The notes under the pieces are model-generated. The model was not told the origin of the DNA, did not search any database, and saw nothing but the letters and a program-made list of their open reading frames with translations. This document shows positions 34,246 to 43,912 of a stretch of DNA of 64,000 bases, in pieces. Position numbers and translations under genes: made by a program. The DNA comes from Bacteroidaceae bacterium. GTDB lineage: Bacteria > Bacteroidota > Bacteroidia > Bacteroidales > Bacteroidaceae. The DNA lies in NCBI GenBank assembly GCA_017383485.1, contig JAFNXM010000036.1, positions 124,001-188,000 of the forward strand. Reading direction: 5' to 3'. How positions within the stretch are numbered: the stretch's first letter is position 1; the number at the start of each line of letters is the position of its first letter.

Positions 34246-35535
34246 TTACTTTATCGCTGCGTCAAGGGCTTGTTGGATATCTGCGACGATGTCGCGCACG
34301 TCCTCGATACCTACAGACAAGCGGATGAGGTCTGGTGCGACACCGGCTTCGCGCAATTGTTCGTCAGAGAGTTGGCGGTGAGTATGACTGGCGGGGTGAA
34401 GCACGCATGAACGGGCGTCTGCTACGTGAGTTACGATGCATATCAATTTCAATTCGTCCATGAACTTAATAGCGTCTTCGCGTGTACCCTTCAGACCGAA
34501 GGCGATGACGCCGCAACCACCATTTGGCAAATACTTTTGACCTAATTCATAATACTTGTTGCTGGGCAGACCGGCGTAGTTGACCCATGCCACGCGCTCG
34601 TCGCTTTCGAGAAATTCTGCGACGGCTTGTGCATTTTCGCAGTGACGCTTCATTCGCAAGTGCAGGGTTTCGAGACCCATGTTCAGGAGGAATGCATTCT
34701 CTGGGCTTTGGATTGAGCCCAAGTCGCGCATGAGTTGTGCTGTGGCCTTAGTAATATATGCCATCTTGCCGAAAGATTTGGCATAGGTCAGACCATGATA
34801 ACTTTCGTCGGGAGTGCAGAGGCCGGGGAACTTGTCTGCGTGTGCCATCCAGTCGAAGTTTCCGCTGTCCACGATACATCCGCCCACGGCTGTAGCATGT
34901 CCGTCCATGTACTTAGTAGTGGAGTGCGTCACGATGTCTGCTCCCCATTCAAAAGGTCTGCAGTTGATTGGTGTAGCAAAGGTGTTGTCGACAATCAGGG
35001 GCACGCCGTGTTTGTGAGCCAACTGTGCGAAGCGTTCGATGTCAAATACATTTCCTCCGGGGTTACTGATCGTTTCGCCGAAGACGCACTTTGTATTTGG
35101 GCGGAAGTGCTTTTCGATTTCTTCGTCAGACAGGTCGGGATCGACAAAGGTACATTCGATACCCATCTTCTTCATTGTTACAGCGAAGAGGTTGAATGTG
35201 CCACCGTAGATAGTGCTTGATGAGATGAAGTGGTCGCCTGCTTCACAGATGTTGAAGATAGCGTAAAATGATGCGGCTTGTCCGCTCGATGTGAGCATGG
35301 CTGCGACACCGCCTTCGAGTGCTGCTATCTTTGATGCTACGGCATCGTTGGTGGGATTTTGCAATCGTGTATAAAAATAGCCCGAGTCTTCCAAATCGAA
35401 AAGACGGGCCATTTGTTCACTATTGTCATATTTAAACGTTGTGCTTTGATAGATAGGCAACACGCGTGGTTCTCCTTTCTTGGGAGTCCATCCTGCTTGC
35501 ACGCAGAGTGTGCCGGGGTGTTGTTTAGTTTCCAT
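34246..35535 (-). CDS. metY: O-acetylhomoserine sulfhydrylase (MetY/Met17-type PLP enzyme)
   Basis: 429 residues, typical for the long MetY branch of the Cys/Met PLP family. It condenses O-acetylhomoserine with sulfide to homocysteine. The PLP lysine is in [10 protein letters not shown] (about residue 209); [22 protein letters not shown] and VDNTFATP are the usual Cys/Met signatures; [10 protein letters not shown] near the C-terminus is also conserved (SxxHxQL region). It lies 38 bases downstream of rlpA on the same strand. Together with metK it supports direct sulfhydrylation for methionine. No SAM riboswitch is seen in front of it. Confidence 0.93.
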   Translation of the reverse strand: METKQHPGTLCVQAGWTPKKGEPRVLPIYQSTTFKYDNSEQMARLFDLEDSGYFYTRLQNPTNDAVASKIAALEGGVAAMLTSSGQAASFYAIFNICEAGDHFISSSTIYGGTFNLFAVTMKKMGIECTFVDPDLSDEEIEKHFRPNTKCVFGETISNPGGNVFDIERFAQLAHKHGVPLIVDNTFATPINCRPFEWGADIVTHSTTKYMDGHATAVGGCIVDSGNFDWMAHADKFPGLCTPDESYHGLTYAKSFGKMAYITKATAQLMRDLGSIQSPENAFLLNMGLETLHLRMKRHCENAQAVAEFLESDERVAWVNYAGLPSNKYYELGQKYLPNGGCGVIAFGLKGTREDAIKFMDELKLICIVTHVADARSCVLHPASHTHRQLSDEQLREAGVAPDLIRLSVGIEDVRDIVADIQQALDAAIK

Positions 35536-35573
35536 AGTGAATTTAGTGTAGTGTTGGTTGTGCTATAGGAGTC

Positions 35574-36176
35574 TTAGCAACCCTGTTTTCTTTCTTTTTT
35601 CCAAGTAGAATAGGATTTCGCTATCACTCGTTTGTTTTGTGAATTGTGAGCAGGGCGATATGTTTTCGTCAGTGGAGCCTTGACTTTCGTAGACGCTTTC
35701 ACGTTTTCTTTTAGTTTCCAGTCAGACACTTTATAATACTCGCCCGAGAGAGGGTTGATAATTTTCAGTTCGGGGACAATAATTGATTTTTGACCCTTTC
35801 GTGCTTTTGAGATGAAGCCGATTTGTGTCGCTTCGACGCTGGCTACGCCCGATGCAATAATGCCTAATTCCCTTGCTGCAGCATAAGACAAGTCGACGAT
35901 TCTGCCTTTGCAAAAAGGACCGCGGTCGTTTACTTTGACGATGACTTCTTTGCCATTTTTCACGTTGCGTACTTTTAGAATTGTTCCAAAGGGCAATGTG
36001 CGGTGTGCGCAAGTCATACTGTCTCGGTGGTAAATGGAACCATCGCTGGTGCGACGGCCATGGAATTTGTTCGCATAGTAAGATGCTTTTCCCGTAAGGG
36101 GCTCTTGTGCGAAAGTACTGCTACCTGCCATTATAAATGACAGGAGAAGTAGAAAGTTTGTGATTTTTTTTGTCAT
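35574..36176 (-). CDS. rlpA: RlpA-family septal-ring protein (double-psi beta-barrel)
   Basis: 200 residues with the start at 36176 (MTKKITNFLLLLSFIMAGSS), giving a signal peptide that ends TFAQ. The upstream in-frame ATG adds eight residues before it. Residues ~26-110 are the DPBB domain: GKASYYANKFHGRRTSDG ... MTCAHRTLPFGTILKV ... VKVNDRGPFCKGRIVDLS, with the catalytic-type Asp in NDRGPF. RlpA proteins of this type cleave glycan strands lacking stem peptides or act at the septum. The basic C-terminal tail has no SPOR domain that I can see. It may be co-transcribed with metY (38-base gap). A promoter at 36329-36359 implies a ~145-base leader. Confidence 0.92.
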   Translation of the reverse strand: MTKKITNFLLLLSFIMAGSSTFAQEPLTGKASYYANKFHGRRTSDGSIYHRDSMTCAHRTLPFGTILKVRNVKNGKEVIVKVNDRGPFCKGRIVDLSYAAARELGIIASGVASVEATQIGFISKARKGQKSIIVPELKIINPLSGEYYKVSDWKLKENVKASTKVKAPLTKTYRPAHNSQNKRVIAKSYSTWKKERKQGC

Positions 36177-36328
36177 TAGTTTGATTTTGTCACAAAGCAA
36201 ATCGCTGATTGCTCATCGATCGAACTTCGACGGATCTAGGTTTCTTTGTCTGTGAAACACCTCTGTTTGCTGTGGTTTTGGGAGCCTTGGCACGAGGTCA
36301 GAGCAAAGACTTTGTGAGATTTCGCCGG

Positions 36329-36359
36329 CAAAGTTACGCATTTTTTGCCACACCTCAAA
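36329..36359 (-). promoter_or_regulatory. rlpA promoter (-33/-7)
   Basis: On the minus strand TTTG (36359-36356), 19 bases, TAACTTTG (36336-36329). Consensus match. The transcript would have a ~145-base leader in which I see no known riboswitch. Confidence 0.75.
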
Positions 36360-36610
36360 GCCTTTGCGCCTTATTATCACCACTTTAACATTCTTATAGA
36401 TTTTTTTAGAGGATGAAAGGTGATTGCTTTTAGAGATGTCTTGGAGTGAGAAGGGTACCTGCTGAGGCCGCCAATTGCTGTGCTGAATAGGGGGTGAAAT
36501 GAGGCGCCGTGGAGGTGTTGCCTTAATACAAATGATGGCGATATCCTGATGTTCTGTCTTTTTCAAAAAAGCACCATTTCATCGAGAATTTTTACCCTGT
36601 TTTACCTCCT

Positions 36611-36725
36611 TGAAAAAAGCCAAGGCCTTTTTTTAACGAGGCGTCGCGAAATTTTAACGAGGCGTCGCGAAATTTAAAAAAGGTTAGGCTTTTTTTTAAC
36701 GAGGCGTCGCAAAGTTTTTTGAGGG
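36611..36725 (+). repeat. Modular 21-bp intergenic array, locus 6 (B-A-A-B-A)
   Basis: B slot AAAAAAGCCAAGGCCTTTTT, A slots with GAGGCGTCGCGAAA (AACGAG at 36635 and 36656), B slot AAAAAGGTTAGGCTTTTT (GG 36682), A slot AACGAGGCGTCGCAAAG (36698). All offsets are multiples of 21, and B-to-A is 16 as at other loci. It lies between divergent rlpA and the GNAT gene. Nothing else is seen in 36360-36600. Confidence 0.9.
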
Positions 36726-36805
36726 TTAAACGGAATGCTTGCGAGGTCAGTCGGAAGTCAGATTTTGCATTAGAAAATCGATAGTTTGCAATTGAAGCCT
36801 TTTCC

Positions 36806-36838
36806 TTTGGAAAAAGTCGAAAAAAATTATTAACTTTG
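36806..36838 (+). promoter_or_regulatory. Promoter of the GNAT-parE-coaD-ctpA operon
   Basis: TTTG (36806-36809), 21 bases, TAACTTTG (36831-36838). The leader before ATG 36882 is ~38 bases. Confidence 0.75.
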
Positions 36839-36881
36839 CGTCGTTTGTATAATAACCTCACCTCGAAAAATATAAGATAAA

Positions 36882-38015
36882 ATGTCTGTTGTCATTAAAA
36901 AAGTTTCTACGAAGTCTGATTTGAAGAAATTCATCCGTTTCAACTATGAATTTTACAAGGACAATCCCTACTCTGTGCCCGATCTTTACAGCGATATGGT
37001 AGATACCCTTTCGCGAGATAAAAATGCGGCTTTCGAATTTTGTGAAGCAGATTATTTCTTGGCTTATCGTGATGGGAAAATCGTGGGACGTGTGGCAGCT
37101 ATTATCAACCATCGCGCCAACGAGACTTGGCAGAAGAAGACCGTGCGCTTCGGTTGGATCGACTTTGTCGACGATGCCGAGGTCAGCGATGCTTTGATCG
37201 ATACAGTGAAAGCTTGGGGCCGTGAACGCGGCATGCAGGAAATTGAAGGTCCGCTTGGCTTCACTGATATGGACTCAGAGGGTATGCTCATCGAGGGCTT
37301 TGATCAACTCTCGACCATGGCGACGATTTACAACTATCCCTACTACCCCGAGCACATGGAACGTATGGGTTTTGAAAAATCTGCCGACTGGGTGGAAATG
37401 AAAATCTATATCCCCGACGCAATCCCTGAGAAACATAAACGTATATCAGACATCATTCAGCGCAAATACAACTTGCGTGTGCGTAAGTTGACTGATAAAA
37501 AAGATGTAATCAAGAGTGGTGTGGCTCATGATATATTCCGTCTGATCAACGATGCGTATGCGCCGCTCTTTGGCTTCTCGCGAATGACCGAGGCGCAGAT
37601 CGATCAGTACGTCAACGTATATATTCCGGTGCTGGATCTACGCATGGTGACATTGGTTGAGACCGAGGAAGGCGAAATTGTAGCCGTGGGTATCTCGATG
37701 CCTTCCCTTTCAGAAGCTTTGCAAAAGGCAAAGGGAAAATTCTTCCCCTTCGGATGGTATCATCTCTTGAAGGCTTTGAAGTGGAACCGCCCCAAAGTGC
37801 TCGACCTCCTGCTCGTAGCAGTGCGCCCAGACTATCAGAGCAAGGGTGTGAATGCTTTGCTCTTCACCGACCTGATCCCCGTTTATCAAGAAATGGGCTT
37901 TGAATACGCAGAGTCTAATCCCGAACTGGAAGATAATGGTCGCGTGCAAAATCAATGGCAGTATTTCAAGACAGAACAGCACAAGCGTCGCCGTTGCTTT
38001 AAGCAAAATTTATAA
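36882..38015 (+). CDS. GNAT-like acyltransferase family protein (uncharacterised, YghO-like)
   Basis: 377 residues. The N-terminal part reads KKFIRFNYEFYKDNPYSVPDL, then YFLAYRDGKIVGRVAAIINH, the beta4-type strand of an N-acetyltransferase fold (residues ~65-85); a central GPLGFTDMDSEGMLIEGF segment and a C-terminal LLLVAVRPDYQSKGVNALLFTDL (acetyl-CoA-binding-like motif around residues 307-330) follow. No signal peptide. The substrate is unknown. It heads a plus-strand set (GNAT, 30 bases, parE, coaD, ctpA) and has its own good promoter. Confidence 0.8.
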   Translation: MSVVIKKVSTKSDLKKFIRFNYEFYKDNPYSVPDLYSDMVDTLSRDKNAAFEFCEADYFLAYRDGKIVGRVAAIINHRANETWQKKTVRFGWIDFVDDAEVSDALIDTVKAWGRERGMQEIEGPLGFTDMDSEGMLIEGFDQLSTMATIYNYPYYPEHMERMGFEKSADWVEMKIYIPDAIPEKHKRISDIIQRKYNLRVRKLTDKKDVIKSGVAHDIFRLINDAYAPLFGFSRMTEAQIDQYVNVYIPVLDLRMVTLVETEEGEIVAVGISMPSLSEALQKAKGKFFPFGWYHLLKALKWNRPKVLDLLLVAVRPDYQSKGVNALLFTDLIPVYQEMGFEYAESNPELEDNGRVQNQWQYFKTEQHKRRRCFKQNL

Positions 38016-38045
38016 TCCCGAAACGAATAAGACACAATCATACGC

Positions 38046-40142
38046 ATGGCAAAAAAAGAAACACTCAGTTCAGGCGCTTCGCCAATACTCGAAGGTGCCG
38101 AAACGGAGGTAGAATTGCAGGATGTAAGTGGTACGGCCACCTATACCGAGGATAATATTCGCACCCTCGAGGGTGTGGAGCACATCCGCAGACGTCCGGG
38201 GATGTATATCGGACGTTTGGGCGACGGATCGCATGCCGAGGACGGTATCTACGTACTCTTGAAGGAAACTATCGACAACAGTATCGACGAATTCAACGAA
38301 GGATTTGGTAAGAAAATCGAAGTAAATATCATAGACGACAGAAACGCCGAAATCCGCGACTATGGCCGTGGTATCCCCTTGGGCAAATTGGTCGATGCCG
38401 TTTCAAAATTGAATACAGGTGGTAAGTACGATACTGCAGTATTCACCGCTTCGGTCGGAATGAACGGTGTGGGTCTGAAAGCCGTCAATGCGTTGAGCCG
38501 AAAGTTTGTGGCGCGCAGTTATCGCGACGGCTTGATGCGCGAAGCCATCTTTGATTGCGGAAAACTCGTTTCGGAAACCGAACAACCTACTGAGGAAGAA
38601 AACGGAACTTACATCTATTTCGAACCAGACAAAGACCTTTTCCTCGACTTCAAGTTCCAGAGCGAATTTGTCAACAACATGTTGCGCAACTATACGTACT
38701 TGAACACAGGATTGGCGATCTTCTACAACGGACGCCGTATCATCAGCCGAAATGGTCTTGAGGATTTGCTCAACGATTCTATGACCGCACCAGGACTTTA
38801 CCCCATCGTGCATCTCAAAGGCGACGGCATAGATATAGCCTTTACCCACACTTCACAATACGGCGAGGAATACTATTCTTTCGTTAACGGCCAGCACACC
38901 ACCCAAGGCGGTACGCACCAAAGTGCTTTCAAGGAACACATTGCCCGTACTATCAAGGAATATTTTGGTAAGAATTTTGACGTGCAAGACGTTCGCAATG
39001 GTCTTGTGGCAGCTATCGCAATTCGTGTGATAGAGCCACTTTTTGAAAGCCAAACTAAAATCAAACTGGGGTCTTTGGTGATGGCTCCAGACAAAGATAT
39101 GCACGGCAATCCCTTCCCACTCTCGGGAGTCTCGGTCAATAAGTTTGTGGGCGACTTTATTAAGAGTAACGTCGACAACTACCTGCACATGAATCTGGAC
39201 GTTGCGGAAATTTTGCAACAAAAGATTCAGGAGAGCGAAAAGGAAAGAAAAGCTATTGCAGGTGTGACAAAGTTGGCGCGTGAACGAGCTAAAAAAGCAA
39301 ATCTCCATAATAGAAAATTGTGCGACTGCCGAGTTCACCTGAACGATGCGCCGCCTAAGACAAAGAAGGGCCAGGAGGAAGACAACGACCTTAGATTTGA
39401 TTCGTCAATCTTCATTACCGAGGGGGACTCTGCTTCGGGTTCTATCACCAAAAGTCGTGATGTGAATACACAAGCCGTATTCTCCTTGCGCGGAAAGCCT
39501 TTGAACTGTTTCGGATTGACCAAGAAAGTGGTTTACGAGAACGAAGAGTTCAATCTGCTCCAAGCTGCGCTGAATATAGAAGACGGCCTGGATGGATTAC
39601 GCTACAACAAAGTCATCGTAGCAACCGATGCCGACGTCGACGGTATGCACATTCGTTTGTTGATGATTACGTTCTTTTTGCAGTTCTTCCCGGATTTGAT
39701 CAAGAAAGGTCACGTCTATATCCTGCAAACCCCCTTGTTCCGCGTACGAAATAAGAAAAAAAAGGAACGCAAGCAGGCTTCGGCGGCAACATCCGATACT
39801 GCAAGCGCAGCAGGTGAGGCTATCTTGAAAAAGACCCGCACCAGCGACCGCTCAGAGTTTGAAACCATCTACTGCTATAGCGAAGAAGAAAGAATTGCTG
39901 CGATAGAAAAATTGCAACCTAATCCCGAAATCACACGATTCAAAGGTTTGGGTGAAATCTCTCCCGAAGAATTCCGCCACTTCATTGGCCCAGAGATACG
40001 ACTAGAGCAAGTGACGCTACACAAGAGTGACCAGGTGAAAGAACTCCTGGAATACTACATGGGCAAGAACACCATGGAGCGCCAAAACTTCATCATCGAC
40101 AATCTGGTCGTTGAAGAAGATCCTGTGGAAGAGGAAGAGTAA
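38046..40142 (+). CDS. parE: DNA topoisomerase IV subunit B
   Basis: 698 residues. GHKL ATPase: [21 protein letters not shown], the ATP-binding Asn in IDNSIDEF (E..N helix), DYGRGIPLG and [14 protein letters not shown]. The Toprim domain has [11 protein letters not shown] and [15 protein letters not shown]. It pairs with ParC to decatenate chromosomes. The choice of ParE over GyrB rests on the Bacteroidetes-type N-terminus ([12 protein letters not shown]) and on the coaD-ctpA context. Between the Toprim and the C-terminal part (residues ~568-605) is a basic, Ala/Ser-rich insert ([15 protein letters not shown]...) that looks like a disordered linker. parC is not in the window. Confidence 0.9.
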   Translation: MAKKETLSSGASPILEGAETEVELQDVSGTATYTEDNIRTLEGVEHIRRRPGMYIGRLGDGSHAEDGIYVLLKETIDNSIDEFNEGFGKKIEVNIIDDRNAEIRDYGRGIPLGKLVDAVSKLNTGGKYDTAVFTASVGMNGVGLKAVNALSRKFVARSYRDGLMREAIFDCGKLVSETEQPTEEENGTYIYFEPDKDLFLDFKFQSEFVNNMLRNYTYLNTGLAIFYNGRRIISRNGLEDLLNDSMTAPGLYPIVHLKGDGIDIAFTHTSQYGEEYYSFVNGQHTTQGGTHQSAFKEHIARTIKEYFGKNFDVQDVRNGLVAAIAIRVIEPLFESQTKIKLGSLVMAPDKDMHGNPFPLSGVSVNKFVGDFIKSNVDNYLHMNLDVAEILQQKIQESEKERKAIAGVTKLARERAKKANLHNRKLCDCRVHLNDAPPKTKKGQEEDNDLRFDSSIFITEGDSASGSITKSRDVNTQAVFSLRGKPLNCFGLTKKVVYENEEFNLLQAALNIEDGLDGLRYNKVIVATDADVDGMHIRLLMITFFLQFFPDLIKKGHVYILQTPLFRVRNKKKKERKQASAATSDTASAAGEAILKKTRTSDRSEFETIYCYSEEERIAAIEKLQPNPEITRFKGLGEISPEEFRHFIGPEIRLEQVTLHKSDQVKELLEYYMGKNTMERQNFIIDNLVVEEDPVEEEE

Positions 40143-40197
40143 CGCTTTGGTCACTTGTTTGCAAAAAATAATAATAGAAACGCAAAAATTAGTCTTG

Positions 40198-40659
40198 ATG
40201 GAAAGAATCGCCATCTTCCCTGGATCGTTTGATCCCTTTACTATTGGTCACGCCAGTATTGTGGAGCGCGGCCTACCCCTTTTCGACAAAATAGTCATCG
40301 GCGTAGGTATCAACGAAAGTAAACGTTCGCTGTACTCGGTAGCTGAGCGCGTCGAGGCGATACGTCGTCTATATGTTGACGAACCTCGTATCCGCGTTGT
40401 AAGCTATAATGATTTGACCATAGACCTTGCTCGTCGCGAAAATGCCCGTTTTATCTTGCGTGGTCTGCGTTCGGTCAAGGACTTCGAGTACGAACGTGAT
40501 ATTGCCAACATGAACGAACGTTTGTCCGGCATCGAGACTGTTTTGCTTTTCACCGAACCGCATTACTCCAGCATTTCTTCTTCTGTGGTGCGCGAGTTGA
40601 TTGCCTTTGGAAAAGACGTTGAGGAGTTTTTGCCACATCCTAAGAAAGTGGAAGAATAA
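40198..40659 (+). CDS. coaD: Phosphopantetheine adenylyltransferase
   Basis: 153 residues with the start at 40198 (MERIAIFPGSFDPFTIGHAS). The frame is open 29 codons upstream into the parE end, but homology starts here. It transfers AMP to 4'-phosphopantetheine in coenzyme A synthesis. The nucleotidyltransferase motif is PGSFDPFTIGH (T/HxGH); FILRGLRSVKDFEYERDIA and ISSSVVRELIAFGKDVEEFLP are also typical. It lies 55 bases after parE and 67 bases before ctpA, as in other Bacteroidales. Confidence 0.97.
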   Translation: MERIAIFPGSFDPFTIGHASIVERGLPLFDKIVIGVGINESKRSLYSVAERVEAIRRLYVDEPRIRVVSYNDLTIDLARRENARFILRGLRSVKDFEYERDIANMNERLSGIETVLLFTEPHYSSISSSVVRELIAFGKDVEEFLPHPKKVEE

Positions 40660-40726
40660 GTAATGTCGCAGGAAAAAGGTGTGGTGTCGTAATGCCTATG
40701 CCTACCTATATATAATATATGTCTGT

Positions 40727-42322
40727 ATGAAAAAGATTTTGATGAATAAGATATTTTTATCCCTCTTGCTTGTGTTGCCGTTTGTTTCGGCAAATGCGCA
40801 AATGAGGTTTGATGATAAACTCATAGAGCAGGTTCGCAAGTTGCAAACGGCGCAATTGGCGATATCCAACCTCTATGTGGACAGCGTAGACTACGAGAAA
40901 GTGACAGAAGATGCTATCCGTGGCATGCTGAAAGAGTTGGATCCGCACTCTTCCTACACCAATGCGACAGAGACCAAGAAGTTGAATGAACCTCTCGAAG
41001 GCAACTTCGAAGGCATCGGTGTGCAGTTCAATATGCTCAACGATACCTTGATCGTCATCCAACCCACGACAAAAGGACCCAGCGAGAAGGTTGGCATTAT
41101 CGCCGGCGACAGGATCGTGACCGTTGACGGCAACCCAATAGCCGGCGTCAAGATGGATCGTGACAGTATCATGCGCAAATTGCGTGGTCCAAAGGACTCA
41201 AAAGTCAAATTGGGCGTAGTGCGCAACGGCGTCAAGGATATGCTACACTTTACCGTGGTGCGCGATGTTATACCCGTGCACACTGTCAACGCCGCCTTTA
41301 TCCTCCGTCCCGGTGTGGGATATATACAATTGGATAGATTCGGTGCCACTACCGGTAGCGAAGTGAAAGAGGCTATCAAGAAGTTGAAAAAAGAAGGCAT
41401 GCAGAGCCTGATCCTCGACTTACAGAACAATGGCGGAGGCTACTTGATAGCAGCCGTCGATATCTTGTCTGAATTTCTCCCCGCCCGCTCCGAAGCAGTC
41501 TATACCGAGGGGTTGCAATCTCCCCGCCAAAGCCTACGTACCAATATGAGCGGCGAATTTCGCGACGGCCAGGTGGTCGTACTCGTTAATGAATACAGTG
41601 CATCCGCTTCCGAAATCGTCAGTGGCGGCATGCAGGACTACGACCGCGGTCTGATCGTGGGCCGACGTACTTTCGGCAAGGGATTGGTGCAACGCCCCAT
41701 TGATTTGCCCGACGGCTCGATGATACGCCTGACCGTGGCGCATTATTATACCCCCTCGGGCCGTTGCATCCAGAAACCCTACGTCAAGGGACAAAAGGAG
41801 GAATACGACCGCGATGTGCTGAATCGCTTGAATCACGGCGAATTGATGCACGTGGATAGTATCAAGTTGGACAGTGCCAAGGCCTACAAGACATTGGTCA
41901 AGGGACGTACCGTATATGGCGGCGGAGGCATTATGCCAGACGTGTTTGTGCCGCTTGATACGACTCGTTATGCAGATTGTTTCTCTAAGATCAATCGCAA
42001 CAATATCATTATCCCTGCTGTGTTGAAGTATGTGGATAAGCATCGTAAGAGTTTGCTGAAGAAATATAAGAAATTCGATGACTATCTGGTGGGATTTGTA
42101 GCGCCCGATGATTTGTTGCAAGGTATTTTGGTTGAGGCTAAAGAGAAAAAGATTGAGCCCAAGGATGAAGCGGAGCGCGAAAAGACCGTTGGCAATCTGA
42201 AAGAATTGCTGAAATGTCAAATCGCCAACAATCTGTGGGATTTGAACGAATTCTATCGCGTTTATTGCGAGACAGACCCTATCGTGCAACGTGCATTGCA
42301 AGAGTTGCAGAAGATAGAATAA
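40727..42322 (+). CDS. ctpA: S41-family C-terminal processing peptidase
   Basis: 531 residues with the start at 40727 (MKKILMNKIFLSLLLVLPF), giving a signal peptide that ends SANAQ. Domains: N-terminal helices (DPHSSYTNATE is a family hallmark, residues ~76-86), PDZ (~100-185, IGVQFNMLNDTLIVIQPTTKGPSEKVGIIAGDRIV in part), and S41 core with nucleophile Ser in EYSASASEIVSGG and Lys in FGKGLVQRP. Periplasmic; cleaves protein C-termini. It is the last gene of the parE-coaD-ctpA group. Confidence 0.95.
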   Translation: MKKILMNKIFLSLLLVLPFVSANAQMRFDDKLIEQVRKLQTAQLAISNLYVDSVDYEKVTEDAIRGMLKELDPHSSYTNATETKKLNEPLEGNFEGIGVQFNMLNDTLIVIQPTTKGPSEKVGIIAGDRIVTVDGNPIAGVKMDRDSIMRKLRGPKDSKVKLGVVRNGVKDMLHFTVVRDVIPVHTVNAAFILRPGVGYIQLDRFGATTGSEVKEAIKKLKKEGMQSLILDLQNNGGGYLIAAVDILSEFLPARSEAVYTEGLQSPRQSLRTNMSGEFRDGQVVVLVNEYSASASEIVSGGMQDYDRGLIVGRRTFGKGLVQRPIDLPDGSMIRLTVAHYYTPSGRCIQKPYVKGQKEEYDRDVLNRLNHGELMHVDSIKLDSAKAYKTLVKGRTVYGGGGIMPDVFVPLDTTRYADCFSKINRNNIIIPAVLKYVDKHRKSLLKKYKKFDDYLVGFVAPDDLLQGILVEAKEKKIEPKDEAEREKTVGNLKELLKCQIANNLWDLNEFYRVYCETDPIVQRALQELQKIE

Positions 42323-42446
42323 TAAGCCTGAGGGAAACAGAGTATATGCTGCTTGAAATAGTAAAAAGTATCGGTTTCATCGAGAAAAACTTGCGCTATA
42401 TATAGCAGGATATCTATCAAAATCAATAAGGGATAAGCGGAAAGCA

Positions 42447-43526
42447 ATGCATCATCATCTTCCCCCCATCACTGCGCAAGAAGCCGCACTGTGTCGTCGC
42501 CTGAAATCGGTGGCGGCACAGTGCGGTTTTGTGTCGATAGGTGTGGCCGAGGCCGAACCCATTGCCGCTTGGCGCAGCGAACAGTTTGCCCAATGGTTGG
42601 AACGTGGACAAGCAGCAGGGATGGACTATCTGCACCGCCAGGCACCCTTGCGCCAGGATCTGACCGCCGTGTTGCCAGAAGTGCAAACCGTGTTTTCCTT
42701 CGCTTTGCCATACGTCGCCGAGCAACCTTTTCGCGATGGAGATTTCAGAATTTCTCGCTATGCCCTTGGGCGCGATTATCACGAGGTGGTGCGCGAGAAA
42801 ATACGTCTGTTTGTCTCTCGATTAGGTTTGGCAGAGTCGCAACAAGGTAGGGCGTGCTGCGACACTGCCCCAGTGGACGAACGCTATTGGGCTTGGCGCT
42901 GTGGAGTGGGGCAGTGGCTGGACAATGCACAGATAGCAGTCGAAGGCTATGGCACGTTTGTCTTTTTGGGCGAGTGGTTGTGTCCGCTTACAATGCAGCA
43001 ACTTTCGATGCACTTAGATACGATTTTCCCCGATGAAATGGACGAAAATGCAGCAGATGCGACGACAAAAGGCAACGCCCCCACCATTTCGTCGTGCCTG
43101 TCCTGTGGTCGGTGTCGTCGTGCCTGCCCAGGTGGTGCACTGACGGCGCAGGGAATGGATGCGCGCAAATGTCTGTCCTATTTGACCATAGAACATCGCG
43201 GAGACTTGCCTGCGAGTGTGTCACAGCAGATGGGTCAGCGCATTTATGGCTGTGATACTTGTGCCGAGGTCTGCCCTGTGAATCACCCCATCTTACTCGG
43301 TGAAGATGTGCCGCCGGTAGCCGTGTGCGAGGACTTTCTGCCATCGAGCGAACTCCTGTCGATGCGCCCCGATGATTGGGTAAATCTCACAGTGGACCAA
43401 TATCGCAGATTGTTTAAAGGCTCTGCGGTGAAACGGGCAAAATACGAGGGGTTGATGCGCAATATTCGTGCCGCGTGTGGTGGGGATGATGTAGAGGGTG
43501 TCGCTGAACCTGAAGTTTTGATGTGA
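42447..43526 (+). CDS. queG: Epoxyqueuosine reductase
   Basis: 359 residues. It reduces epoxyqueuosine to queuosine in the wobble base of GUN tRNAs, using cobalamin and two [4Fe-4S] clusters. The ferredoxin-like motifs are CLSCGRCRRACPGGAL (residues ~217-232) and CDTCAEVCPVNHP (~271-283). The N-terminal half contains GVAEAEP, the AAGMDYLHR segment and PVDERYWAWRCGVGQWLDNA, as in QueG. The start at 42447 is the only good one. 124 bases separate it from ctpA. Codon use is more GC-rich than in the neighbours. Confidence 0.95.
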   Translation: MHHHLPPITAQEAALCRRLKSVAAQCGFVSIGVAEAEPIAAWRSEQFAQWLERGQAAGMDYLHRQAPLRQDLTAVLPEVQTVFSFALPYVAEQPFRDGDFRISRYALGRDYHEVVREKIRLFVSRLGLAESQQGRACCDTAPVDERYWAWRCGVGQWLDNAQIAVEGYGTFVFLGEWLCPLTMQQLSMHLDTIFPDEMDENAADATTKGNAPTISSCLSCGRCRRACPGGALTAQGMDARKCLSYLTIEHRGDLPASVSQQMGQRIYGCDTCAEVCPVNHPILLGEDVPPVAVCEDFLPSSELLSMRPDDWVNLTVDQYRRLFKGSAVKRAKYEGLMRNIRAACGGDDVEGVAEPEVLM

Positions 43527-43589
43527 GTTCTTCCTTACCAACATATGAAAATATGTCAGGAGGTTTTTTCGATAAAATCGATGATTTTG

Positions 43590-43685
43590 CATTCAAAAAA
43601 TTTCGCGACGCCTCGTTGAAATTTCGCGACGCCTCGTAAAAATTTCGCGACGTCTCGTTAAAAAAAGGTCTAGGCTTTTTTAAAT
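43590..43685 (-). repeat. Modular 21-bp intergenic array, locus 7 (A-A-A-B)
   Basis: Three A slots in minus orientation with TTTCGCGACGCCTCGT (CGT at 43614, 43635, 43656; exact 21-bp steps), then B slot AAAAAAGGTCTAGGCTTTTT (GG 43667). It lies between queG and ruvB, both plus, so the A core is antisense to the genes. The rest of the gap 43527-43912 shows only the ruvB -7 box. Confidence 0.9.
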
Positions 43686-43895
43686 TATCCTTAGGTTTGT
43701 TTTTTGCCTCCTTTCCCCTGTTTTTTTTAGATTTGATTTCGTGCTCCTTTCTGAGCACTTTTTTCGTTTCAAAATTCACTATTCGGCTATATCTCCCTTG
43801 CCCCTTTCACTAAAGTGAACCCGTTGAAATCGCCTTTCTTGCATTCTGTGAGCACAAACTTGTGCTAATCCCCGTATATTTTCATTTCTTTGTTG

Positions 43896-43903
43896 TATCT
43901 TTG
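43896..43903 (+). promoter_or_regulatory. -7 element of ruvB
   Basis: TATCTTTG, exact TAnnTTTG, ending only nine bases before the ruvB ATG (43913). Transcription would start near 43909, so the mRNA would have almost no leader. Confidence 0.65.
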
Positions 43904-43912
43904 CCGTAGAAT

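Noticed and set aside
36213..36566. 117-codon minus-strand frame upstream of rlpA
   Set aside because: It overlaps the rlpA promoter and leader and resembles no protein.
36592..36861. Open frame on the minus strand through array locus 6 with FRDASLK heptads
   Set aside because: The 7-residue repeat is only the 21-bp array read in frame; no start context, and the other arrays have stops.
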